Source of the DNA: Auanema rhodensis
Taxonomy: Eukaryota; Nematoda; Chromadorea; Rhabditida; Rhabditidae
DNA length: 64,000 nucleotides
Direction: 5' to 3'
Assembly: GCA_964057225.1 (NCBI GenBank)
Contig: OZ059894.1
Span: 22,226,476 to 22,290,475, forward strand
This document shows positions 37,557-51,400 of this stretch, piece after piece. The notes below the pieces were generated by a model, which was not told where the DNA came from, searched no databases, and worked only from the letters and a program-made list of their open reading frames with translations. The translations under genes were made by a program, and so were the position numbers. Every line of letters starts with the position of its first letter. The first letter of the stretch is position 1.

Positions 37557-40013
37557 TAGTATAGTGCATTCGATGCGGATTTTTAAGCTGCGTCGATCTG
37601 TGTTATCCGATTTGCGCTAGCTTAAAAATGCACCGAGATATCAACTGATATAAGTTCACACTTATATCCTCGATTTTCACCCTGAAGAATTAATTTTTTC
37701 GTTGAATAACATTGTCCATCGTCTTTGCCTTAAAAACAGGAATCTAAAAACATCTACTTTTTGCTAAATTATTTTGAAATTTTTCGAAAAAATTTTTGTC
37801 AAAATGTTTTTGGAAGCAATGTTGAGTGTACATGGAAACTCAACATACACTAATGCATCATTTTTCAAACGATCATAACTAATTTTTGTATCAAGCGTTT
37901 CTTGATGTAGTATAGTGCATTCGATGCGGATTTTTAAGCTGCGTCGATCTGTGTTATCAGATTTGCGCTAGCTTAAAAATGCACCGAGATATCAACTGAT
38001 ATAAGTTCACACTTATATCCTCGATTTTCACCCTGAAGAATTAATTTTTTCGTTGAATAACATTGTCCATCGTCTTTGCCTTAAAAAAAGGAATCTAAAA
38101 ACATCTACTTTTTGCTGAATTATTTTGAAATTTTTCGAAAAAATTTTTGTCAAAATGTTTTTGGAAGCAATGTTGAGTGTACATGGAAACTCAACATACA
38201 CTAATGCATCATTTTTCAAACGATCATAACTAATTTTTGTATCAAACGTTTCTCAATGTAGTATAGTGCATTCGATGCGGATTTTTAAGCTGCGTCGATC
38301 TGTGTTATCAAATTTGCGCTAGCTTAAAAATGCACCGAGATATCAACTGATATAAGTTCACACTTATATCCTCGATTTTCACCCTGAAGAATTAATTTTT
38401 TCGTTGAATAACATTGTCCATCGTCTTTGCCTTAAAAACAGGAATCTAAAAACATCTACTTTTCGCTAAATTATTTTGAAATTTTTCGAAAAAATTTTTG
38501 TCAAAATGTTTTTGGAATCAATGTTGAGTGTACATGGAAACTCAACATACACTAATGCATCATTTTTCAAACGATCATAACTAATTTTTGTATTAAGCGT
38601 TTCTCAATGTAGTATAGTGCATTCGATGCGGATTTTTAAGCTGCGTCGATCTGTGTTATCAGATTTGCGCTAGCTTAAAAATGCACCGAGATATCAACTG
38701 ATGTAAGTTCACACTTATATCCTCGATTTTCACCCTGAAGAATTAATTTTTTCGTTGAATAACATTGTCCATCGTCTTTGCCTTGAAAAAAGGAATCTAA
38801 AAACATCTACTTTTTGCTAAATTATTTTGAAATTTTTCGAAAAAATTTTTGTCAAAATGTTTTTGGAAGCAATGTTGAGTGTACATGGAAACTCAACATA
38901 CACTAATGCATCATTTTTCAAACGATCATAACTAATTTTTGTATCAAACGTTTCTCAATGTAGTATAGTGCATTCGATGCGGATTTTTAAGCTGCGTCGA
39001 TCTGTGTTATCAGATTTGCGCTAGCTTAAAAATGCACCGAGATATCAACTGATATAAGTTCACACTTATATCCTCGATTTTCACCCTGAAGAATTAATTT
39101 TTTCGTTGAATAACATTGTCCATCGTCTTTGCCTTGAAAAAAGGAATCTAAAAACATCTACTTTTTGCTGAATTATTTTGAAATTTTTCGAAAAAATTTT
39201 TGTCAAAATGTTTTTGGAAGCAATGTTGAGTGTACATGGAAACTCAACATACACTAATGCATCATTTTTCAAACGATCATAACTAATTTTTGTATCAAAC
39301 GTTTCTCAATGTAGTATAGTGCATTCGATGCGGATTTTTAAGCTGCGTCGATCTGTGTTATCAGATTTGCGCTAGCTTAAAAATGTACCGAGATATCAAC
39401 TGATATAAGTTCACACTTATATCCTCGATTTTCACCCTGAAGAATTAATTTTTTCGTTAAATAACATTGTCCATCGTCTTTGCCTTGAAAAAAGGAATCT
39501 AAAAACATCTACTTTTTGCTGAATTATTTTGAAATTTTTCGAAAAAATTTTTGTCAAAATGTTTTTGGAAGCAATGTTGAGTGTACATGGAAACTCAACA
39601 TACACTAATGCATCATTTTTCAAACGATCATAACTAATTTTTGTATCAAACGTTTCTCAATGTAGTATAGTGCATTCGATGCGGATTTTTAAGCTGCGTC
39701 GATCTGTGTTATCAGATTTGCGCTAGCTTAAAAATGTACCGAGATATCAACTGATATAAGTTCACACTTATATCCTCGATTTTCACCCTGAAGAATTAAT
39801 TTTTTCGTTAAATAACATTGTCCATCGTCTTTGCCTTGAAAAAAGGAATCTAAAAACATCTACTTTTTGCTGAATTATTTTGAAATTTTTCGAAAAAATT
39901 TTTGTCAAAATGTTTTTGGAAGCAATGTTGAGTGTACATGGAAACTCAACATACACTAATGCATCATTTTTCAAACGATCATAACTAATTTTTGTATTAA
40001 GCGTTTCTCAATG
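37557..40013. repeat. Repeat of 32994-35450 at +4563 bp (monomers 108-114)
   Basis: Order: D, A1, D(G260T), B2, B1, B1(C75T,G148A), B1(C75T,G148A). It matches monomers 95-101 thirteen monomers earlier. The first monomer differs: it has A52C, an F-class mark, in front of a D body, so the junction of the duplication lies in monomer 108 between p52 and p181. Confidence 0.8.
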
Positions 40014-40715
40014 TAGTATAGTGCATTCGATGCGGATTTTTAAGCTGCGTCGATCTGTGTTATCAGATTTGCGCTAGCTTAAAAATGCACCGAGATATCA
40101 ACTGATATAAGTTTACACTTATATCCTCGATTTTCACCCTGAAGAATTAATTTTTTCGTTGAATAACATTGTCCATCGTCTTTGCCTTGAAAAATGGAAT
40201 CTAAAAACATCTACTTTTTGCTAAATTATTTTGAAATTTTTCGAAAAAATTTTTGTCAAAATGTTTTTGGAAGCAATGTTGAGTGTACATGGAAACTCAA
40301 CACACACTAATGCATCATTTTTCAAACGATCATAACTAATTTGTGTATTAAGCGTTTCTCAATGTAGTATAGTGCATTCGATGCGGATTTTTAAGCTGCG
40401 TCGATCTGTGTTATCAGATTTGCGCTAGCTCAAAAATGCACCGAGATATCAACTGATATAAGTTCACACTTATATCCTCGATTTTCACCCTGAAGAATTA
40501 ATTTTTTCGTTGAATAACATTGTCCATCGTCTTTGCCTTGGAAAAAGGAATCTAAAAACATCTACTTTTTGCTGAATTATTCTGAAATTTTTCGAAAAAA
40601 TTTTTGTCAAAATGTTTTTGGAAGCAATGTTGAGTGTACATGGAAACTCAACACACACTAATGCATCATTTTTCAAACGATCATAACTAATTTGTGTATT
40701 AAGCGTTTCTCAATG
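39312..40715. repeat. Second 4-mer pair, copy 1 (monomers 113-116)
   Basis: Order: B1(C75T,G148A), B1(C75T,G148A), E, C(T67C). Monomer 116 is chimeric: C-class front with T67C and T218C, E-class tail with T290C and T330G. Confidence 0.82.
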
Positions 40716-42119
40716 TAGTATAGTGCATTCGATGCGGATTTTTAAGCTGCGTCGATCTGTGTTATCAGATTTGCGCTAGCTTAAAAATGTACCGAGATAT
40801 CAACTGATATAAGTTCACACTTATATCCTCGATTTTCACCCTGAAGAATTAATTTTTTCGTTAAATAACATTGTCCATCGTCTTTGCCTTGAAAAAAGGA
40901 ATCTAAAAACATCTACTTTTTGCTGAATTATTTTGAAATTTTTCGAAAAAATTTTTGTCAAAATGTTTTTGGAAGCAATGTTGAGTGTACATGGAAACTC
41001 AACATACACTAATGCATCATTTTTCAAACGATCATAACTAATTTTTGTATCAAACGTTTCTCAATGTAGTATAGTGCATTCGATGCGGATTTTTAAGCTG
41101 CGTCGATCTGTGTTATCAGATTTGCGCTAGCTTAAAAATGTACCGAGATATCAACTGATATAAGTTCACACTTATATCCTCGATTTTCACCCTGAAGAAT
41201 TAATTTTTTCGTTAAATAACATTGTCCATCGTCTTTGCCTTGAAAAAAGGAATCTAAAAACATCTACTTTTTGCTGAATTATTTTGAAATTTTTCGAAAA
41301 AATTTTTGTCAAAATGTTTTTGGAAGCAATGTTGAGTGTACATGGAAACTCAACATACACTAATGCATCATTTTTCAAACGATCATAACTAATTTTTGTA
41401 TTAAGCGTTTCTCAATGTAGTATAGTGCATTCGATGCGGATTTTTAAGCTGCGTCGATCTGTGTTATCAGATTTGCGCTAGCTTAAAAATGCACCGAGAT
41501 ATCAACTGATATAAGTTTACACTTATATCCTCGATTTTCACCCTGAAGAATTAATTTTTTCGTTGAATAACATTGTCCATCGTCTTTGCCTTGAAAAATG
41601 GAATCTAAAAACATCTACTTTTTGCTAAATTATTTTGAAATTTTTCGAAAAAATTTTTGTCAAAATGTTTTTGGAAGCAATGTTGAGTGTACATGGAAAC
41701 TCAACACACACTAATGCATCATTTTTCAAACGATCATAACTAATTTGTGTATTAAGCGTTTCTCAATGTAGTATAGTGCATTCGATGCGGATTTTTAAGC
41801 TGCGTCGATCTGTGTTATCAGATTTGCGCTAGCTCAAAAATGCACCGAGATATCAACTGATATAAGTTCACACTTATATCCTCGATTTTCACCCTGAAGA
41901 ATTAATTTTTTCGTTGAATAACATTGTCCATCGTCTTTGCCTTGGAAAAAGGAATCTAAAAACATCTACTTTTTGCTGAATTATTCTGAAATTTTTCGAA
42001 AAAATTTTTGTCAAAATGTTTTTGGAAGCAATGTTGAGTGTACATGGAAACTCAACATACACTAATGCATCATTTTTCAAACGATCATAACTAATTTTTG
42101 TATTAAGCGTTTCTCAATG
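40716..42119. repeat. Second 4-mer pair, copy 2 (monomers 117-120)
   Basis: Repeats the preceding 1404 bp, but its last monomer (120) is an ordinary C(T67C) with T290 and T330. The copies therefore differ in which tail the fourth monomer carries. Confidence 0.82.
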
Positions 42120-42470
42120 TAGTATAGTGCATTCGATGCGGATTTTTAAGCTGCGTCGATCTGTGTTATCCGATTTGCGCTAGCTTAAAAATGCACCGAG
42201 ATATCAACTGATATACGTTCACACTTATATCCTCGATTTTCACCCTGAAGAATTAATTTTTTCGTTGAATAACATTGTCTATCGTCTTTGCCTTGAAAAA
42301 TGGAATCTAAAAACATCTACTTTTTGCTAAATTATTTTGAAATTTTTCGAAAAAATTTTTGTCAAAATGTTTTTGGAAGCAATGTTGAGTGTACATGGAA
42401 ACTCAACATACACTAATGCATCATTTTTCAAACGATCATAACTAATTTTTGTATCAAGCGTTTCTCAATG
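42120..42470. repeat. Chimeric monomer 121, two-monomer deletion junction
   Basis: The front has A52C, A97C, C161T and the GAAAAATGG tract, exactly as in monomer 50 (the only other A97C copy). The end reads TCAAGC then TCTCAATG, as in monomer 52, whereas monomer 50 ends TCTTGATG. The following monomers 122-124 match 53-55. So, relative to 16849-19304, this locus lacks exactly 702 bp. Confidence 0.78.
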
Positions 42471-44927
42471 TAGTATAGTGCATTCGATGCGGATTTTTAA
42501 GCTGCGTCGATCTGTGTTATCAGATTTGCGCTAGCTTAAAAATGCACCGAGATATCAACTGATATAAGTTCACACTTATATCCTCGATTTTCACCCTGAA
42601 GAATTAATTTTTTCGTTGAATAACATTGTCCATCGTCTTTGCCTTAAAAAAAGGAATCTAAAAACATCTACTTTTTGCTGAATTATTTTGAAATTTTTCG
42701 AAAAAATTTTTGTCAAAATGTTTTTGGAAGCAATGTTGAGTGTACATGGAAACTCAACATACACTAATGCATCATTTTTCAAACGATCATAACTAATTTT
42801 TGTATCAAACGTTTCTCAATGTAGTATAGTGCATTCGATGCGGATTTTTAAGCTGCGTCGATCTGTGTTATCAGATTTGCGCTAGCTTAAAAATGCACCG
42901 AGATATCAACTGATATAAGTTTACACTTATATCCTCGATTTTCACCCTGAAGAATTAATTTTTTCGTTGAATAACATTGTCCATCGTCTTTGGCTTGAAA
43001 AATGGAATCTAAAAACATCTACTTTTTGCTAAATTATTTTGAAATTTTTCGAAAAAATTTTTGTCAAAATGTTTTTGGAAGCAATGTTGAGTGTACATGG
43101 AAACTCAACATACACTAATGCATCATTTTTCAAACGATCATAACTAATTTTTGTATCAAACGTTTCTCAATGTAGTATAGTGCATTCGATGCGGATTTTT
43201 AAGCTGCGTCGATCTGTGTTATCAGATTTGCGCTAGCTTAAAAATGCACCGAGATATCAACTGATATAAGTTCACACTTATATCCTCGATTTTCACCCTG
43301 AAGAATTAATTTTTTCGTTGAATAACATTGTCCATCGTCTTTGCCTTGGAAAAAGGAATCTAAAAACATCTACTTTTTGCTGAATTATTCTGAAATTTTT
43401 CGAAAAAATTTTTGTCAAAATGTTTTTGGAAGCAATGTTGAGTGTACATGGAAACTCAACATACACTAATGCATCATTTTTCAAACGATCATAACTAATT
43501 TTTGTATTAAGCGTATCTCAATGTAGTATAGTGCATTCGATGCGGATTTTTAAGCTGCGTCGATCTGTGTTATCAGATTTGCGCTAGCTTAAAAATGCAC
43601 CGAGATATCAACTGATATAAGTTCACACTTATATCCTCGATTTTCACCCTAAAGAATCAATTTTTTCGTTGAATAACATTGTCCATCGTCTTTGCCTTGG
43701 AAAAAGGAATCTAAAAACATCTACTTTTTGCTGAATTATTCTGAAATTTTTCGAAAAAATTTTTGTCAAAATGTTTTTGGAAGCAATGTTGAGTGTACAT
43801 GGAAACTCAACATACACTAATGCATCATTTTTCAAACGATCATAACTAATTTTTGTATCAAGCGTTTCTTGATGTAGTATAGTGCATTCGATGCGGATTT
43901 TTAAGCTGCGTCGATCTGTGTTATCAGATTTGCGCTAGCTTAAAAATGCACCGAGATATCAACTGATATAAGTTCACACTTATATCCTCGATTTTCACCC
44001 TGAAGAATTAATTTTTTCGTTGAATAACATTGTCCATCGTCTTTGCCTTAAAAAAAGGAATCTAAAAACATCTACTTTTTGCTGAATTATTTTGAAATTT
44101 TTCGAAAAAATTTTTGTCAAAATGTTTTTGGAAGCAATGTTGAGTGTACATGGAAACTCAACATACACTAATGCATCATTTTTCAAACGATCATAACTAA
44201 TTTTTGTATCAAGCGTTTTTTGATGTAGTATAGTGCATTCGATGCGGATTTTTAAGCTGCGTCGATCTGTGTTATCAGATTTGCGCTAGCTTAAAAATGC
44301 ACCGAGATATCAACTGATATAAGTTCACACTTATATCCTCGATTTTCACCCTGAAGAATTAATTTTTTCGTTGAATAACATTGTCCATCGTCTTTGCCTT
44401 AAAAAAAGGAATCTAAAAACATCTACTTTTTGCTGAATTATTTTGAAATTTTTCGAAAAAATTTTTGTCAAAATGTTTTTGGAAGCAATGTTGAGTGTAC
44501 ATGGAAACTCAACATACACTAATGCATCATTTTTCAAACGATCATAACTAATTTTTGTATCAAACGTTTCTCAATGTAGTATAGTGCATTCGATGCGGAT
44601 TTTTAAGCTGCGTCGATCTGTGTTATCAGATTTGCGCTAGCTTAAAAATGTACCGAGATATCAACTGATATAAGTTCACACTTATATCCTCGATTTTCAC
44701 CCTGAAGAATTAATTTTTTCGTTGAATAACATTGTCCATCGTCTTTGCCTTGGAAAAAGGAATCTAAAAACATCTACTTTTTGCTGAATTATTCTGAAAT
44801 TTTTCGAAAAAGTTTTTGTCAAAATGTTTTTGGAAGCAATGTTGAGTGTACATGGAAACTCAACATACACTAATGCATCATTTTTCAAACGATCATAACT
44901 AATTTTTGTATCAAGCGTTTCTTGATG
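42471..44927. repeat. Higher-order 7-mer unit, copy 1 (monomers 122-128)
   Basis: Order: A1, E-like with C172G, C with T343A, C with G128A and T134C, A1, A1, C with C75T and A236G. The first three match monomers 53-55. The copy-specific change is T at 44219 (GTTTTTTGATG). Confidence 0.85.
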
Positions 44928-47384
44928 TAGTATAGTGCATTCGATGCGGATTTTTAAGCTGCGTCGATCTGTGTTATCAGATTTGCGCTAGCTTAAAAAT
45001 GCACCGAGATATCAACTGATATAAGTTCACACTTATATCCTCGATTTTCACCCTGAAGAATTAATTTTTTCGTTGAATAACATTGTCCATCGTCTTTGCC
45101 TTAAAAAAAGGAATCTAAAAACATCTACTTTTTGCTGAATTATTTTGAAATTTTTCGAAAAAATTTTTGTCAAAATGTTTTTGGAAGCAATGTTGAGTGT
45201 ACATGGAAACTCAACATACACTAATGCATCATTTTTCAAACGATCATAACTAATTTTTGTATCAAACGTTTCTCAATGTAGTATAGTGCATTCGATGCGG
45301 ATTTTTAAGCTGCGTCGATCTGTGTTATCAGATTTGCGCTAGCTTAAAAATGCACCGAGATATCAACTGATATAAGTTTACACTTATATCCTCGATTTTC
45401 ACCCTGAAGAATTAATTTTTTCGTTGAATAACATTGTCCATCGTCTTTGGCTTGAAAAATGGAATCTAAAAACATCTACTTTTTGCTAAATTATTTTGAA
45501 ATTTTTCGAAAAAATTTTTGTCAAAATGTTTTTGGAAGCAATGTTGAGTGTACATGGAAACTCAACATACACTAATGCATCATTTTTCAAACGATCATAA
45601 CTAATTTTTGTATCAAACGTTTCTCAATGTAGTATAGTGCATTCGATGCGGATTTTTAAGCTGCGTCGATCTGTGTTATCAGATTTGCGCTAGCTTAAAA
45701 ATGCACCGAGATATCAACTGATATAAGTTCACACTTATATCCTCGATTTTCACCCTGAAGAATTAATTTTTTCGTTGAATAACATTGTCCATCGTCTTTG
45801 CCTTGGAAAAAGGAATCTAAAAACATCTACTTTTTGCTGAATTATTCTGAAATTTTTCGAAAAAATTTTTGTCAAAATGTTTTTGGAAGCAATGTTGAGT
45901 GTACATGGAAACTCAACATACACTAATGCATCATTTTTCAAACGATCATAACTAATTTTTGTATTAAGCGTATCTCAATGTAGTATAGTGCATTCGATGC
46001 GGATTTTTAAGCTGCGTCGATCTGTGTTATCAGATTTGCGCTAGCTTAAAAATGCACCGAGATATCAACTGATATAAGTTCACACTTATATCCTCGATTT
46101 TCACCCTAAAGAATCAATTTTTTCGTTGAATAACATTGTCCATCGTCTTTGCCTTGGAAAAAGGAATCTAAAAACATCTACTTTTTGCTGAATTATTCTG
46201 AAATTTTTCGAAAAAATTTTTGTCAAAATGTTTTTGGAAGCAATGTTGAGTGTACATGGAAACTCAACATACACTAATGCATCATTTTTCAAACGATCAT
46301 AACTAATTTTTGTATCAAGCGTTTCTTGATGTAGTATAGTGCATTCGATGCGGATTTTTAAGCTGCGTCGATCTGTGTTATCAGATTTGCGCTAGCTTAA
46401 AAATGCACCGAGATATCAACTGATATAAGTTCACACTTATATCCTCGATTTTCACCCTGAAGAATTAATTTTTTCGTTGAATAACATTGTCCATCGTCTT
46501 TGCCTTAAAAAAAGGAATCTAAAAACATCTACTTTTTGCTGAATTATTTTGAAATTTTTCGAAAAAATTTTTGTCAAAATGTTTTTGGAAGCAATGTTGA
46601 GTGTACATGGAAACTCAACATACACTAATGCATCATTTTTCAAACGATCATAACTAATTTTTGTATCAAGCGTTTCTTGATGTAGTATAGTGCATTCGAT
46701 GCGGATTTTTAAGCTGCGTCGATCTGTGTTATCAGATTTGCGCTAGCTTAAAAATGCACCGAGATATCAACTGATATAAGTTCACACTTATATCCTCGAT
46801 TTTCACCCTGAAGAATTAATTTTTTCGTTGAATAACATTGTCCATCGTCTTTGCCTTAAAAAAAGGAATCTAAAAACATCTACTTTTTGCTGAATTATTT
46901 TGAAATTTTTCGAAAAAATTTTTGTCAAAATGTTTTTGGAAGCAATGTTGAGTGTACATGGAAACTCAACATACACTAATGCATCATTTTTCAAACGATC
47001 ATAACTAATTTTTGTATCAAACGTTTCTCAATGTAGTATAGTGCATTCGATGCGGATTTTTAAGCTGCGTCGATCTGTGTTATCAGATTTGCGCTAGCTT
47101 AAAAATGTACCGAGATATCAACTGATATAAGTTCACACTTATATCCTCGATTTTCACCCTGAAGAATTAATTTTTTCGTTGAATAACATTGTCCATCGTC
47201 TTTGCCTTGGAAAAAGGAATCTAAAAACATCTACTTTTTGCTGAATTATTCTGAAATTTTTCGAAAAAGTTTTTGTCAAAATGTTTTTGGAAGCAATGTT
47301 GAGTGTACATGGAAACTCAACATACACTAATGCATCATTTTTCAAACGATCATAACTAATTTTTGTATCAAGCGTTTCTTGATG
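44928..47384. repeat. Higher-order 7-mer unit, copy 2 (monomers 129-135)
   Basis: Repeats the preceding 2457 bp with C172G near 45450, T343A near 45972, G128A/T134C near 46108-46114 and A236G near 47269. By eye one substitution separates the copies, at 44219 versus 46676. Confidence 0.85.
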
Positions 47385-48437
47385 TAGTATAGTGCATTCG
47401 ATGCGGATTTTTAAGCTGCGTCGATCTGTGTTATCAGATTTGCGCTAGCTTAAAAATGCACCGAGATATCAACTGATATAAGTTCACACTTATATCCTCG
47501 ATTTTCACCCTGAAGAATTAATTTTTTCGTTGAATAACATTGTCCATCGTCTTTGCCTTGAAAAAAGGAATCTAAAAACATCTACTTTTTGCTGAATTAT
47601 TTTGAAATTTTTCGAAAAAATTTTTGTCAAAATGTTTTTGGAAGCAATTTTGAGTGTACATGGAAACTCAACATACACTAATGCATCATTTTTCAAACGA
47701 TCATAACTAATTTTTGTATTAAGCGTTTCTCAATGTAGTATAGTGCATTCGATGCGGATTTTTAAGCTGCGTCGATCTGTGTTATCAGATTTGCGCTAGC
47801 TTAAAAATGCACCGAGATATCAACTGATATAAGTTCACACTTATATCCTCGATTTTCACCCTGAAGAATTAATTTTTTCGTTGAATAACATTGTCCATCG
47901 TCTTTGCCTTGGAAAAAGGAATCTAAAAACATCTACTTTTTGCTGAATTATTCTGAAATTTTTCGAAAAAATTTTTGTCAAAATGTTTTTGGAAGCAATG
48001 TTGAGTGTACATGGAAACTCAACATACACTAATGCATCATTTTTCAAACGATCATAACTAATTTTTGTATCAAGCGTTTCTTGATGTAGTATAGTGCATT
48101 CGATGCGGATTTTTAAGCTGCGTCGATCTGTGTTATCAGATTTGCGCTAGCTTAAAAATGCACCGAGATATCAACTGATATAAGTTCACACTTATATCCT
48201 CGATTTTCACCCTGAAGAATTAATTTTTTCGTTGAATAACATTGTCCATCGTCTTTGCCTTAAAAAAAGGAATCTAAAAACATCTACTTTTTGCTGAATT
48301 ATTTTGAAATTTTTCGAAAAAATTTTTGTCAAAATGTTTTTGGAAGCAATGTTGAGTGTACATGGAAACTCAACATACACTAATGCATCATTTTTCAAAC
48401 GAACATAACTAATTTTTTTATCAAACGTTTCTCAATG
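47385..48437. repeat. Monomers 136-138 (B1 with G265T, C, A1 with T317A)
   Basis: Transition into the 3-mer region. The B1(G265T)-C pair recurs at 54054-54755, 56511-57212 and, with a modified first member, at 58617-59318. Confidence 0.8.
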
Positions 48438-51400
48438 TAGTATAGTGCATTCGATGCGGATTTTTAAGCTGCGTCGATCTGTGTTATCAGATTTGCGCTA
48501 GCTTAAAAATGCACCGAGATATCAACTGATATAAGTTCACACTTATATCCTCGATTTTCACCCTGAAGAATTAATTTTTTCGTTGAATAACATTGTCCAT
48601 CGTCTTTGCCTTGAAAAAAGGAATCTAAAAACATCTACTTTTTGCTGAATTATTTTGAAATTTTTCGAAAAAATTTTTGTCAAAATGTTTTTGGAAGCAA
48701 TTTTGAGTGTACATGGAAACTCAACATACACTAATGCATCATTTTTCAAACGATCATAACTAATTTTTGTATTAAGCGTTTCTCAATGTAGTATAGTGCA
48801 TTCGATGCGGATTTTTAAGCTGCGTCGATCTGTGTTATCAGATTTGCGCTAGCATAAAAATGCACCGAGATATCAACTGATATAAGTTTACACTTATATC
48901 CTCGATTTTCACCCTGAAGAATTAATTTTTTCGTTGAATAACATTGTCCATCGTCTTTGCCTTGAAAAATGGAATCTAAAAACATCTACTTTTTGCTAAA
49001 TTATTTTGAAATTTTTCGAAAAAATTTTTGTCAAAATGTTTTTGGAAGCAATGTTGAGTGTACATGGAAACTCAACACACACTAATGCATCATTTTTCAA
49101 ACGATCATAACTAATTTGTGTATTAAGCGTTTCTCAATGTAGTATAGTGCATTCGATGCGGATTTTTAAGCTGCGTCGATCTGTGTTATCAGATTTGCGC
49201 TAGCTTAAAAATGCACCGAGATATCAACTGATATAAGTTCACACTTATATCCTCGATTTTCACCCTGAAGAATTAATTTTTTCGTTGAATAACATTGTCC
49301 ATCGTCTTTGCCTTAAAAAAAGGAATCTAAAAACATCTACTTTTTGCTAAATTATTTTGAAATTTTTCGAAAAAATTTTTGTCAAAATGTTTTTGGAAGC
49401 AATGTTGAGTGTACATGGAAACTCAACATACACTAATGCATCATTTTTCAAACGAACATAACTAATTTTTTTATCAAACGTTTCTCAATGTAGTATAGTG
49501 CATTCGATGCGGATTTTTAAGCTGCGTCGATCTGTGTTATCAGATTTGCGCTAGCTTAAAAATGCACCGAGATATCAACTGATATAAGTTCACACTTATA
49601 TCCTCGATTTTCACCCTGAAGAATTAATTTTTTCGTTGAATAACATTGTCCATCGTCTTTGCCTTGAAAAAAGGAATCTAAAAACATCTACTTTTTGCTG
49701 AATTATTTTGAAATTTTTCGAAAAAATTTTTGTCAAAATGTTTTTGGAAGCAATTTTGAGTGTACATGGAAACTCAACATACACTAATGCATCATTTTTC
49801 AAACGATCATAACTAATTTTTGTATTAAGCGTTTCTCAATGTAGTATAGTGCATTCGATGCGGATTTTTAAGCTGCGTCGATCTGTGTTATCAGATTTGC
49901 GCTAGCATAAAAATGCACCGAGATATCAACTGATATAAGTTTACACTTATATCCTCGATTTTCACCCTGAAGAATTAATTTTTTCGTTGAATAACATTGT
50001 CCATCGTCTTTGCCTTGAAAAATGGAATCTAAAAACATCTACTTTTTGCTAAATTATTTTGAAATTTTTCGAAAAAATTTTTGTCAAAATGTTTTTGGAA
50101 GCAATGTTGAGTGTACATGGAAACTCAACACACACTAATGCATCATTTTTCAAACGATCATAACTAATTTGTGTATTAAGCGTTTCTCAATGTAGTATAG
50201 TGCATTCGATGCGGATTTTTAAGCTGCGTCGATCTGTGTTATCAGATTTGCGCTAGCTTAAAAATGCACCGAGATATCAACTGATATAAGTTCACACTTA
50301 TATCCTCGATTTTCACCCTGAAGAATTAATTTTTTCGTTGAATAACATTGTCCATCGTCTTTGCCTTAAAAAAAGGAATCTAAAAACATCTACTTTTTGC
50401 TAAATTATTTTGAAATTTTTCGAAAAAATTTTTGTCAAAATGTTTTTGGAAGCAATGTTGAGTGTACATGGAAACTCAACATACACTAATGCATCATTTT
50501 TCAAACGAACATAACTAATTTTTTTATCAAACGTTTCTCAATGTAGTATAGTGCATTCGATGCGGATTTTTAAGCTGCGTCGATCTGTGTTATCAGATTT
50601 GCGCTAGCTTAAAAATGCACCGAGATATCAACTGATATAAGTTCACACTTATATCCTCGATTTTCACCCTGAAGAATTAATTTTTTCGTTGAATAACATT
50701 GTCCATCGTCTTTGCCTTGAAAAAAGGAATCTAAAAACATCTACTTTTTGCTGAATTATTTTGAAATTTTTCGAAAAAATTTTTGTCAAAATGTTTTTGG
50801 AAGCAATTTTGAGTGTACATGGAAACTCAACATACACTAATGCATCATTTTTCAAACGATCATAACTAATTTTTGTATTAAGCGTTTCTCAATGTAGTAT
50901 AGTGCATTCGATGCGGATTTTTAAGCTGCGTCGATCTGTGTTATCAGATTTGCGCTAGCATAAAAATGCACCGAGATATCAACTGATATAAGTTTACACT
51001 TATATCCTCGATTTTCACCCTGAAGAATTAATTTTTTCGTTGAATAACATTGTCCATCGTCTTTGCCTTGAAAAATGGAATCTAAAAACATCTACTTTTT
51101 GCTAAATTATTTTGAAATTTTTCGAAAAAATTTTTGTCAAAATGTTTTTGGAAGCAATGTTGAGTGTACATGGAAACTCAACACACACTAATGCATCATT
51201 TTTCAAACGATCATAACTAATTTGTGTATTAAGCGTTTCTCAATGTAGTATAGTGCATTCGATGCGGATTTTTAAGCTGCGTCGATCTGTGTTATCAGAT
51301 TTGCGCTAGCTTAAAAATGCACCGAGATATCAACTGATATAAGTTCACACTTATATCCTCGATTTTCACCCTGAAGAATTAATTTTTTCGTTGAATAACA

